Shown here: piece after piece, positions 1-6,098 of the stretch
How positions within the stretch are numbered: position 1 is the first letter of the stretch
Layout: every line of letters begins with the position of its first letter
Source: Planctomycetaceae bacterium
Lineage (GTDB): Bacteria; Planctomycetota; Planctomycetia; Pirellulales; Thermoguttaceae
DNA length: 11,068 bases
Assembly (NCBI GenBank): GCA_031288765.1
Contig: JAITQV010000615.1
Location: forward strand, 1-11,068
Direction of reading: 5' to 3'
Notes under the pieces: model-generated
Told to the model about the DNA's origin: nothing
Databases searched by the model: none
Seen by the model: only the letters and a program-made list of their open reading frames with translations
Program-made: the position numbers and the translations under genes

Positions 1-148
1 TCAACCGGCATAACGGCAAAACAGGAAAAGGATTTTAAAAATCAAAAGGTAGGCAACCAAAATAACCGACATGACATAAATTCATTGTCGGCTAACGCCG
101 ACGCAACCGCTCGGCGAGGGGCTTTCACCCAACGGTTGCCTACCTTTT
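1..148. repeat. Dispersed repeat, copy 1 (cut by window edge)
   Basis: Positions 1-108 are identical to 492-599. Inside lies a perfect 15-bp inverted repeat, AAAAGGTAGGCAACC at 44-58 and its complement at 134-148. Between these arms is a smaller hairpin, GTCGGC-TAAC-GCCGAC, at 87-102. After 108 the two copies diverge inside the interval between the arms, but both still close with the complementary arm. The copy may extend left of the window. No open reading frame of its own is credible. The form, terminal inverted arms around a short non-coding core, resembles a MITE-like or REP-like element, but no target duplication could be identified. Confidence 0.8.
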
Positions 149-314
149 GTTGGCAAAAATCGTCGGTAATACCCTTCACACTTTTACCTACCTTTGTTGT
201 TTCCGTTGCCACACGACTTTTCCTAATTCCTTGATGTGTATTATTTTAAGATATGAATACAACATAATTCCTTACCTTTAAGAACAGAAAAAACATGTTA
301 CAAAAGCCGGAAAA

Positions 315-368
315 CTCTCGAGAGATAAAAAAAATCTCTCGAGAAATCAAAACCATCTCTCGTGAGAT
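315..368. repeat. Three palindromes at exact 21-bp spacing
   Basis: Three related palindromic sites are centred at 319.5, 340.5 and 361.5: CTCTCGAGAG (315-324), TCTCGAGA (337-344) and the near-palindrome ATCTCTCGTGAGAT (355-368). The gaps between sites are A-rich. Centre-to-centre distance is 21 bp both times, about two helical turns, so proteins bound at the three sites would sit on one face of the DNA. Sites 1 and 2 can also pair with each other as an 11-bp hairpin (316-326 with 334-344) around an A7 loop, and site 3 is followed by a T6 run. It may be an operator array, an iteron-like set or a terminator. The sequence does not decide. Confidence 0.7.
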
Positions 369-491
369 TTTTTCACTTTTACACCAACAAACCAGTTTTT
401 CATACATCCCAATTATTAAATGAAGAGCATCATGACCATTTTAACACTTAATTTGATTCCGTTGGTCAACATGATTTTTGACCATTCCGAA

Positions 492-623
492 TCAACCGGC
501 ATAACGGCAAAACAGGAAAAGGATTTTAAAAATCAAAAGGTAGGCAACCAAAATAACCGACATGACATAAATTCATTGTCGGCTAACGCCGACGCAACCC
601 TTCGGCGAAGGGTTGCCTACCTT
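492..623. repeat. Dispersed repeat, copy 2
   Basis: Positions 492-599 match 1-108 without a difference. The inverted arms here are AAGGTAGGCAACC (537-549) and its complement (611-623), with the GTCGGC-TAAC-GCCGAC hairpin at 578-593. The interval between arms is shorter than in copy 1 (61 against 75 nt), the difference lying in the CTTCGGCGAAGGG part, which is itself a small hairpin. A reading frame of about 90 codons across 420-692 is mostly a translation of this repeat and is not counted as a gene. Confidence 0.8.
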
Positions 624-666
624 GTGATTGCCAAATTTTTCGGCTGTTTTTGTTTTTGGGTAGGAA

Positions 667-694
667 ATCAAAAAGGTAGGCAACCGAAATAACC
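667..694. repeat. Partial repeat copy, left arm only
   Basis: AAAAGGTAGGCAACC followed by GAAATAACC at 671-694 matches the left arm and adjoining bases of the repeat at 44-67 and 535-558 with one change. No matching right arm follows before the HIT gene. It is either a truncated copy or the remnant of a third element. Confidence 0.6.
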
Positions 695-767
695 TCTTGA
701 TTTTTGCCCGTAAACAAAGTATAAATGTCTTCTGTGAAAATTTTACCGAAATAACGTAATTCCTTAA

Positions 768-796
768 TTGACGTATTTCATTTTCTCATTTATTCC
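768..796 (+). promoter_or_regulatory. Possible promoter for the HIT gene
   Basis: TTGACG at 768-773 fits a sigma-70 -35 box. At 17 bp distance lies TATTCC (791-796), a poor -10 box. Placement 18 bp before the start codon would leave only a very short leader. The call is tentative. Confidence 0.25.
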
Positions 797-813
797 ATGT
801 TGGCAAGCTAATC

Positions 814-1158
814 ATGTCTGAAAAAACGATTTTTAAACGAATTATTGACAAGGAAATTCCGGCGCAGATTGTTTATGAAGACGATCTTTGTATGGCGTTC
901 AACGATGTCAACCCGCAGGCTCCGGTTCATATTTTGCTGATTCCGAAAAAGGAAATCGCATCAACAAACCAATTAACAGAAGAAGATACGCCGTTGCTCG
1001 GACATCTTTACGGCGTACTTCGTCAGTTGGTTAAAGAGTTCAATTTGCAGGACGGTTACCGTGTGGTTACGAATTGCGGTCAGGACGGCGGACAAACCGT
1101 GTACCATTTGCACTTCCATTTACTTGGCGGACGTCCACTCCTTTGGCCTCCGGGTTGA
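814..1158 (+). CDS. HIT family (HinT-type) nucleotide-binding protein
   Basis: This is a 114-residue histidine-triad protein of the HinT branch, the usual length for bacterial HinT. The triad HLHFH with the three histidines at 98, 100 and 102 is present. His100 is the expected nucleophile in nucleoside phosphoramidate or AMP-lysine hydrolysis. The ending GGRPLLWPPG corresponds to the C-terminal W-P-P-G seen in HINT1-like proteins. The N-terminal part (FKRIIDKEIPA, then DLCMAFNDVNPQAPVHILLIPKK) is also standard for the family. It is cytosolic, and the physiological substrate is unknown for most bacterial members. No clear Shine-Dalgarno site precedes the ATG, but the start fits the family N-terminus. 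It stands alone, after a repeat-rich gap and 125 bp before the AraC gene. Confidence 0.93.
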   Translation: MSEKTIFKRIIDKEIPAQIVYEDDLCMAFNDVNPQAPVHILLIPKKEIASTNQLTEEDTPLLGHLYGVLRQLVKEFNLQDGYRVVTNCGQDGGQTVYHLHFHLLGGRPLLWPPG

Positions 1159-1210
1159 ACCGATGTGTGTGATTTGCGGTTGGTGATTTGTAATTAACGG
1201 CGAGTGATTG

Positions 1211-1285
1211 AAACCACACTTCCCAAAACCACAAACCCCAATCCCCAAATCACAAATCACAACCCCAAAATCACTATATTACAAT
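1211..1285 (+). promoter_or_regulatory. G-free leader of the AraC gene with C-tracts
   Basis: The plus strand contains no G for 75 bases, up to the T of the AraC start codon. C-tracts lie at 1222-1224, 1236-1239, 1243-1246 and 1263-1266. The complementary strand therefore has four G-tracts, with intervals of 11, 3 and 16 nt. CAAATCACA occurs twice in overlapping form (1246-1254, 1253-1261), and its complement TGTGATTTG is upstream at 1168-1176. No Shine-Dalgarno motif is possible in a G-free leader, so initiation should depend on an unstructured message. Confidence 0.6.
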
Positions 1286-2339
1286 GTCCCATGTACCATT
1301 TTATCAGGAAGGCAACACGACTTATTGTGCGGACAGTTGTTCACGGTTGACCGAAGCCGCTCAACACGGCGATGTGGAATTGAAATCTTTCGCACGCGGT
1401 CAATATCCGGGTCAACCGATTCCGAAGGATTCGCTGAACGGGTTGCGGACGGTGGGATTTTGGAGTGCGGTTACGGAGCAGGCTTGGGGGCTTGACTGGC
1501 ACCGTAACGAAGGAATTGAGATTACTTTTCTTCTGAGCGGAAAAAACCGGTATGAAACCGGAACAGGAAGTTGGGAACTTCGGGGCGGAGATATGGTGGT
1601 TTGTCCGCCGTGGCAGATTCACCGGATTGGCGCTCCCAATGTCGGTGTGGGAACTCTTATGTGGTTTATTATTGATACAAAGATACGCCGCAGCCATCAA
1701 ACATCAAAATTCCCTTCGTGGATCATACTTTCGGAGAAGGATAAAAACAAATTGATACATCATTTGGTTTATGGTTCGGGTCAGGCGGTTCATCTTTCGG
1801 AAAAATTTATCCATTCGTGGAAAAAACTTTACCGGATATTGCGGGATGCGGGACAGGAATGTCCGGTTTCGGGGCTGGCAATCACCATCAACGAACTACT
1901 TTATGATTTCCTCAATATTCGGGAAAAGGACAATCAATCGGAATTCTCCAAAGAATTACCGCGATCGGCGGAAATGGTTCAGCGGTTTTTTGAGGAGTTG
2001 GCGGGTTTTCCCGAACAACTGGAACATCCTTGGACGTTGCGGGAAATGGCAAGGCTTTGCCGAATCAGTCCGACACGGTTTTCGCATTGTTGCCGGCAAC
2101 TAATGAATCTTTCACCCCTCAACGTGTTGAATCAATTGCGTATTCGACAGGCGGAAACAATGATGAAAAACGAACCGCAAAAATCAATCACAGAAATCGC
2201 AATGGAATGCGGATTTACAACGAGCCAATATTTTGCGACGATTTTCAAGAAATGGACGGGCAAAACACCAACCGAATACAGAAATACGATGAGTTCGCAA
2301 GAGAATCGGATATTACCGGAAGACTCTTATTTTGAATGA
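1284..2339 (+). CDS. AraC family transcriptional regulator
   Basis: A 351-residue regulator with an N-terminal cupin-type ligand-binding domain and a C-terminal AraC/XylS DNA-binding domain. Residues about 70-125 show the cupin pattern (DWHRNEGIEITFLLSGK, then GSWELRGGDMVVCPPWQIHRIG). Two helix-turn-helix motifs follow. The first is near 251-272 (TLREMARLCRISPTRFSHCCR) and the second near 302-322 (ITEIAMECGFTTSQYFATIFKK), closed by the usual GKTPTEYR at 326-333. Family members mostly sense sugars or related small molecules and activate neighbouring catabolic genes, but no such operon is next to it here, so the ligand and targets are open. The start follows a G-free leader without a ribosome binding site. 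A tail of about 18 residues after the HTH domain is unremarkable. Confidence 0.92.
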   Translation: MSHVPFYQEGNTTYCADSCSRLTEAAQHGDVELKSFARGQYPGQPIPKDSLNGLRTVGFWSAVTEQAWGLDWHRNEGIEITFLLSGKNRYETGTGSWELRGGDMVVCPPWQIHRIGAPNVGVGTLMWFIIDTKIRRSHQTSKFPSWIILSEKDKNKLIHHLVYGSGQAVHLSEKFIHSWKKLYRILRDAGQECPVSGLAITINELLYDFLNIREKDNQSEFSKELPRSAEMVQRFFEELAGFPEQLEHPWTLREMARLCRISPTRFSHCCRQLMNLSPLNVLNQLRIRQAETMMKNEPQKSITEIAMECGFTTSQYFATIFKKWTGKTPTEYRNTMSSQENRILPEDSYFE

Positions 2340-2560
2340 TTGCCGCAGTCTCAAAACAATTGCAGGCAACTCTGAATTTTTTAGTCTGATTTTTTAAAGA
2401 CGCCCCATTGTGTGTTTTGAAAAAGGTGTTTTTAAAAGTCCTCATACCATTTTTTAATTCCGTTTTCTCTGCCAAAATGACAGATACTTCAGAAAACTCT
2501 TGGCAAAATGAATATTCGTAAATCTTTTAATTTCACGGACTAAAGTGTTTTCAAAAAAAT

Positions 2561-2576
2561 TGGCATGAAATTTGTA
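2561..2576 (+). promoter_or_regulatory. Sigma-54-like promoter element before hsp20
   Basis: TGGCATGAAATTTGTA has the -24 GG and -12 region of a sigma-54 promoter at the right spacing (consensus TGGCACG-N4-TTGCW). The -12 element reads TTGTA instead of TTGCA, which is a mismatch at a key base. It lies 73 bp before the first hsp20 start codon. The 310-bp gap 2340-2649 otherwise holds only A+T-rich DNA with the related strings GCCAAAATGA (2471) and GGCAAAATGA (2502). No CIRCE element was seen. Confidence 0.3.
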
Positions 2577-2636
2577 AAATATATTCACCGTACAGTAAAA
2601 ACAATTTAACCGTTTAACATTAAAACCCATTTTAAG

Positions 2637-2644
2637 AAAGGAGA
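2637..2644 (+). promoter_or_regulatory. Strong ribosome binding site, first hsp20
   Basis: AAAGGAGA ends five bases before the ATG at 2650. The same octamer, in the wider context GAAAGGAGA, precedes the second hsp20 gene at 3157-3164. Most other genes in the window lack such a site, which suggests that these two are made for high-level translation. Confidence 0.8.
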
Positions 2645-2649
2645 CAATT

Positions 2650-3096
2650 ATGTACTCAGAATTAGTGTATCCGTATCCGTTTTCCCGTGAATTGTTCCGC
2701 CGGTTGAATCAATTCCTTTCGATGCCGTCCCTTAATGAAACGGAAGGACTTTTCGGTTCACTTAGCTCGGGGGAATTGGCTACAAATATCTGGGAAGATG
2801 AAGACGCCTTTTACGTCGAAATGGAAGTCCCCGGAACAAAACCGGAAGAAATCGATCTGTCAATTATCGGAACAGAGTTGCAGATCAAGATCACACGTCC
2901 GCACGAAAACAAATCAAAAAATGTACATTATCTTCGGCGCGAACGTACCTTCGGCAATACCGTAAGAACAATAACTCTTCCCATGGATTCCGCACCAAAA
3001 GAATTGGACGCATCCATCGAATCCGGAGTCCTTTGCATCCGACTCCGTAAACCGAAAGAAGCAAAAGTACAAAAAATTACGGTAAGTCCGAAATAA
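2650..3096 (+). CDS. Small heat shock protein, Hsp20/alpha-crystallin family
   Basis: A 148-residue ATP-independent holdase chaperone that would bind unfolding proteins in the cytosol as a large oligomer. The alpha-crystallin domain covers about residues 44-140. It begins with ATNIWEDEDAFYVEMEVPGTKPEEIDLSI and reaches the conserved strand GVLCIRLRKP at 126-135, where the usual G-x-L is present. The short C-terminal tail carries I-T-V (143-145), a form of the I-x-I/V motif that links dimers. The N-terminal arm (1-43) is short, as in bacterial class A proteins. It is the first of two tandem hsp20 genes, 74 bp apart, both with near-identical ribosome binding sites. The pair may form hetero-oligomers. 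Confidence 0.93.
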   Translation: MYSELVYPYPFSRELFRRLNQFLSMPSLNETEGLFGSLSSGELATNIWEDEDAFYVEMEVPGTKPEEIDLSIIGTELQIKITRPHENKSKNVHYLRRERTFGNTVRTITLPMDSAPKELDASIESGVLCIRLRKPKEAKVQKITVSPK

Positions 3097-3156
3097 ACGA
3101 CGTTCCGTAAAAATTGTTCCTACTATTACTTTAAAGTATCAAAATAAAGAAAAAAG

Positions 3157-3164
3157 AAAGGAGA
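3157..3164 (+). promoter_or_regulatory. Strong ribosome binding site, second hsp20
   Basis: AAAGGAGA lies six bases before the ATG at 3171 and repeats the site of the first hsp20 gene. A perfect 12-bp palindrome, TACTTTAAAGTA (3127-3138), sits between the two genes just upstream of it. It could be a minor hairpin in the transcript. Confidence 0.75.
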
Positions 3165-3170
3165 ATAACA

Positions 3171-3575
3171 ATGCCGCTCGTTGAAACAAAAAATAATACA
3201 GTTACTCAAACCAATCAGGAACCAACTATTCCTGAAAAACCGTTTCGGATTCCTGCGGTTGATATCAGCGAATATGAAAACGAATATCGCATCGAAGCCG
3301 ATATGCCCGGCATAAAAGAAGAAAATATAGATATTCAATTTCATCACGGTGAATTGCAGATTCGCGGTTTTACGGATGTTCCTGATGAAAAAGCCCAAAA
3401 ACGTATCGATAGATACCGGCAATTTGAACCGGCTGATTATTATCGTGCGTTTAGAATCGGCGAATCGGTCAATGCAGCAGAAATATCAGCACAATATGTC
3501 GATGGTATTCTGACGGTGCATCTGCCGAAAATGGAAATGCTTAAACCGCGCAAAATAGAAATCGCCAGAAAATAA
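3171..3575 (+). CDS. Small heat shock protein, Hsp20/alpha-crystallin family (second copy)
   Basis: A 134-residue second Hsp20, clearly diverged from the first. The alpha-crystallin domain runs from about residue 27 (RIPAVDISEYENEYRIEADMPGIKEENIDI) to 121 and contains the strand DGILTVHLPK at 111-120. The C-terminal I-E-I at 129-131 is a full I-x-I motif. The N-terminal arm is very short (about 26 residues), so the oligomer may be smaller or may depend on the first protein. The A-D-M-P-G-I-K-E-E-N-I-D-I segment is typical of the family. It is likely co-transcribed with the upstream hsp20 gene and followed after 31 bp by a strong hairpin. Confidence 0.93.
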   Translation: MPLVETKNNTVTQTNQEPTIPEKPFRIPAVDISEYENEYRIEADMPGIKEENIDIQFHHGELQIRGFTDVPDEKAQKRIDRYRQFEPADYYRAFRIGESVNAAEISAQYVDGILTVHLPKMEMLKPRKIEIARK

Positions 3576-3601
3576 CACAAAAAATGTAACTGTTCCCAAA
3601 T

Positions 3602-3646
3602 AAAAAAAAGGCAGGCAACTTGTCATCATAACAGTTGCCTGCCTTT
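3602..3646. terminator. Hairpin terminator after the hsp20 pair
   Basis: A perfect 14-bp stem, AAAGGCAGGCAACT (3607-3620) with its complement (3633-3646), encloses a 12-nt loop. On the plus strand the T-tract is poor (TTTCATTAATTTT). On the minus strand the stem is followed by eight T. It should stop the hsp20 transcript, but it would be a better terminator for leftward transcription, for which no gene is visible. The stem core AGGCAGGCAAC is close to the AGGTAGGCAACC arms at the left end of the window. Confidence 0.7.
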
Positions 3647-3739
3647 CATTAATTTTACGTGAATTGGTATCAAAATTGAAAATTTGATCGTTGCCGGTTC
3701 TTTTCGCTTGTAATTTTCGGATACTCTTGATTAAGAATA

Positions 3740-3790
3740 TCAATCCGGTAAAATGACTTTCCATGTTGAATATTGATCTTACCGGATTGA
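3740..3790. repeat. 12-bp perfect inverted repeat before the thioredoxin-like gene
   Basis: TCAATCCGGTAA (3740-3751) and its exact complement (3779-3790) are separated by 27 nt. The right arm ends just before a likely -35 box. It could be a regulator binding site, or a hairpin insulating the gene from the hsp20 unit. It has no T-tract. Confidence 0.5.
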
Positions 3791-3791
3791 A

Positions 3792-3822
3792 TTGGTAAAA
3801 CTCAAATTATTGCCGGTATAAT
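3792..3822 (+). promoter_or_regulatory. Promoter of the thioredoxin-like gene
   Basis: A perfect -10 box TATAAT at 3817-3822 is preceded by TTGGTA (3792-3797) at a long spacing of 19 bp. Transcription would start near 3829, giving a leader of about 37 nt. GGAGA at 3855-3859 provides a ribosome binding site six bases before the ATG. Confidence 0.5.
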
Positions 3823-3865
3823 TAATATGACCCGAATAATCTAACATTACGTTTGGAGAAATTTT

Positions 3866-4633
3866 ATGAAATCGAAATTATTTCAAATTCCCGTTCTGCT
3901 TGTAATTTTAACCGTTTTCCCTATCGCAACACAAGTTTCAGCTCAGGCACAAGATAATGCCGGACAACCTTGGCTTGTTGAAACGGCGGAAATTGCCAAA
4001 AAAGGAATCCCTATTCCAAACCGCCCGCAAATGCTTTGGGCAAACTCTGTCCGGTTTCAAAATATTACCGAAGTTCTCGGCGGTCCCATCGAAGTTGAAC
4101 GTTGGGTCAATGAACCGCCCAAAAATTTCGCCGGAAAATTTGTCCTTGTCGAAGTATGGGCAACATGGTGTCCGCCATGCCGCCGAAGTTTGGCATTGCT
4201 CGAATATTTCCACGAAAAGTATAAAGATGAACTGGTTGTTGTTTCCATTTGCGAAACCGACGAAGATGCTCTCAAAAAAATGGAAGGACCGACAAAACTC
4301 GCCGATATCAAAGTTCCGCTCGCTGTGGATACTTACCGGCGTTTTGCCAATAAACTCGGAGTTTGGGGAATTCCTCACGCCGTATTGATCGAACCAATCA
4401 GCGGCGCTATTCTATGGGAAGGAATGCCGACACAAATCGGTTATGAATTAAGCGACGAAAAATTAGGAAAAATTCTCGCTAATCTGAAAAAACCAGCCGT
4501 GATCGCAAAATTGCCCCAAACCGCCCCGTTTGAAATAAAAACTTGTCCGCCCGATCCCAATAAACCAAACGAAAAACCAAAAACAGAAATGCGAAGTGCC
4601 GGTGAAGAAGACGGAATCACTGTCGAAAAATAA
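3866..4633 (+). CDS. Exported thioredoxin-fold (TlpA-like) protein
   Basis: A 255-residue protein with an N-terminal signal sequence (MKSKLF, hydrophobic 8-22, probable cleavage after VSAQA near residue 28). It then has a thioredoxin-like domain at about 75-208. The redox site is W-C-P-P-C with Cys102 and Cys105, in the context VEVWATWCPPCRRS. The conserved cis-proline is Pro170 (WGIPHAVLIEP). Such proteins reduce or exchange disulfides outside the cytoplasm, for example in cytochrome maturation, but nothing nearby names a partner. The C-terminal tail (about 210-255) is proline- and lysine-rich with one extra cysteine (Cys227) and looks disordered. A promoter and ribosome binding site lie directly upstream, and it appears to be a single-gene unit. 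Confidence 0.88.
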   Translation: MKSKLFQIPVLLVILTVFPIATQVSAQAQDNAGQPWLVETAEIAKKGIPIPNRPQMLWANSVRFQNITEVLGGPIEVERWVNEPPKNFAGKFVLVEVWATWCPPCRRSLALLEYFHEKYKDELVVVSICETDEDALKKMEGPTKLADIKVPLAVDTYRRFANKLGVWGIPHAVLIEPISGAILWEGMPTQIGYELSDEKLGKILANLKKPAVIAKLPQTAPFEIKTCPPDPNKPNEKPKTEMRSAGEEDGITVEK

Positions 4634-4852
4634 ACTCTTCAATAAATTGCCGCACAAAGTTTATTGTGTATTACAGACATACCGCAAATAATTTTGCAAC
4701 AGTTTACATGTAATTGAACAATATTTTTTCAACATACGGAAAAAGTATGGTGTTGTTTTTAACTGAAAACCGAATGTTAATCACTGTGTCGTTCTCCGCT
4801 AAAATTCATCGCATCCTCTTGAAAATGCCGATATTCGGAGTAAGATAAAAAA

Positions 4853-5929
4853 ATGAAAAAAATATCCCCACAATCGGTCAAAGACTCACAACCAAACAAA
4901 AAAGCGTCGGTCAATATCCATGACGAGTTTGTTCGCGCGGTCTTCGCCAATCTCGAACTCGTAACGGAATTCCTGAAACTTTACGTCGGTAAAACCCGCG
5001 ACGGACTCAAATTGTTAAAACAACTCGACCTAAAACGAATCAAACTGGAAACCACACAGTTTTTCGGTCCGGAAGGACGACAACGAATCGCCGATTTAAT
5101 CTTTCGGATTCCGTTAAAACACGGAAAAGGTACTGCCGGTGTTGTATTCGTTTTTGAACATAAAAGCGAACGGAAACGGTCTTGGCCCTTCCAATTGCTC
5201 AAATATTTAGTGGCAATCTGGAACAAGTTTTTCTCCGAAGCAAAAAATCCGGAAGATAAAAACTTCGTATTGCCCGCTCCATTGCTCATCGTTCTTCACA
5301 ACGGTTCAAAGCCAATTATTAGCAAACCGAAATTAGATGAATATATCGCAAAAATTATTGGAACAAAACGGTTTATACCGAAATTCGATTATATTATGGT
5401 TGATTTATCGGTGTTGAGTCCTGATGAATTCGGAACGGCTCCGCTGTTGCGGGTGATTCTCGAATTGCTCAAACGCGCAACAGACGGAACTCTGTACGAT
5501 GTCCGTCAACAAATTCTGGAACCGTTAGCGGTAATTCGGGATGACGAAAAGACACGGTATTGGATTCAACAAATCCTGCGGTATATGGATAAAGCAATTA
5601 AAAACAAGAAAAAAGAACTAACACCAGAATCAATTGATGAAGTTATTAAACCGGTTTACAAAGAAAGGAGTACCCAAATGTCCTTAACATTTTTAGAAAA
5701 ACTCGAAGCAAGAGGTGAAGCGAGGGGTGAAGCAAGAGGTGAAGCAAGAGGTAAAGCAGAAGGTAAACAGGAGATGGTTTTGCTTGCTTTGCGGGCAAAA
5801 TTTAAAAAAATTCCGAAATACCTTGAAACAGCAATTCACCAAATGTCCGACCCAATCGCTTTAGATTCGTTGATATCCGAAATTTTTGAGTGCCAAACCT
5901 TAGACGAATTCGCTGAAGCCTTAAAATAA
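4853..5929 (+). CDS. Rpn family recombination-promoting nuclease (PD-(D/E)XK)
   Basis: A 358-residue member of the Rpn/YhgA-like group (transposase_31 type), DNA endonucleases known in E. coli for raising RecA-independent recombination. The N-terminus has the family mark HDEFVRAVFAN (23-33). The PD-(D/E)XK core is visible as Asp81 (RIADLIFRI), then Glu102 and Lys104 in VVFVFEHKSE, with Gln114 in PFQLLKYL following. A helical middle part leads to a repetitive segment rich in E-A-R-G (about 285-304) and a C-terminal domain ending in DEFAEALK. The E-A-R-G segment is typical of the family. It is encoded by 12-bp tandem repeats. GGAG at 4837-4840 is rather far (12 nt) from the ATG. It is flanked by gaps of 219 and 169 bp and looks like an independent mobile-type gene. 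Confidence 0.88.
   Translation: MKKISPQSVKDSQPNKKASVNIHDEFVRAVFANLELVTEFLKLYVGKTRDGLKLLKQLDLKRIKLETTQFFGPEGRQRIADLIFRIPLKHGKGTAGVVFVFEHKSERKRSWPFQLLKYLVAIWNKFFSEAKNPEDKNFVLPAPLLIVLHNGSKPIISKPKLDEYIAKIIGTKRFIPKFDYIMVDLSVLSPDEFGTAPLLRVILELLKRATDGTLYDVRQQILEPLAVIRDDEKTRYWIQQILRYMDKAIKNKKKELTPESIDEVIKPVYKERSTQMSLTFLEKLEARGEARGEARGEARGKAEGKQEMVLLALRAKFKKIPKYLETAIHQMSDPIALDSLISEIFECQTLDEFAEALK
5705..5764 (+). repeat. 12-bp tandem repeats inside the Rpn gene
   Basis: Five consecutive 12-bp units related to GAAGCAAGAGGT occupy 5705-5764. Units 1, 3 and 4 are identical, unit 2 has two changes, and the fifth (AAAGCAGAAGGT) is more diverged. Each unit codes for E-A-R-G or a close variant. As 12 is a multiple of three, gain or loss of a unit changes linker length without a frameshift. 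Confidence 0.85.
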
Positions 5930-5977
5930 ACCCGATAATTGTTTGACTTTATTTAATTAATTTATGGAGAAAAAATT

Positions 5978-6027
5978 ACGGAGTATTCTTTGTAGTGTTG
6001 ATTTCCTGACAAAATTTCTCCGTTTTT
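5978..6027 (+). terminator. Possible terminator after the Rpn gene
   Basis: ACGGAG (5978-5983) can pair with CTCCGT (6018-6023), which runs into TTTTT. A nearby alternative pairs GGAGAAA (5966) with TTTCTCC (6015). The stems are short and the loop is long, so this is a weak candidate. Confidence 0.25.
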
Positions 6028-6098
6028 GCTGTTTATTTTTTAATTTTTTAATAAAACGACGTAGGAATTGATCCTGATTTTTCAAATTACCGATAGCC

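Noticed and set aside
315..368. Possible CRISPR array from evenly spaced repeats
   Set aside because: The units are only 21 bp including spacer, the sites are palindromic and the spacers are short and A-rich. No cas gene is near.
420..692. A 90-codon plus-strand frame
   Set aside because: Most of it is a translation of the repeat that also occurs, non-coding, at 1-148. It also spans both inverted arms and shows no domain.
1208..1495. A plus-strand frame overlapping the AraC start
   Set aside because: It lies in another frame of the AraC gene and of the low-complexity leader. The AraC frame has clear domains.
2340..2649. CIRCE (HrcA) operator before the hsp20 pair
   Set aside because: No TTAGCACTC inverted repeat or close variant is present in the gap.
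3126..3422. A 98-codon minus-strand frame opposite the second hsp20 gene
   Set aside because: It is antisense to a well-supported gene and has a random-looking composition rich in F and I.
5705..5764. Possible CRISPR or minisatellite outside coding sequence
   Set aside because: The 12-bp units are in frame within the Rpn gene and encode the E-A-R-G repeats usual for that family.
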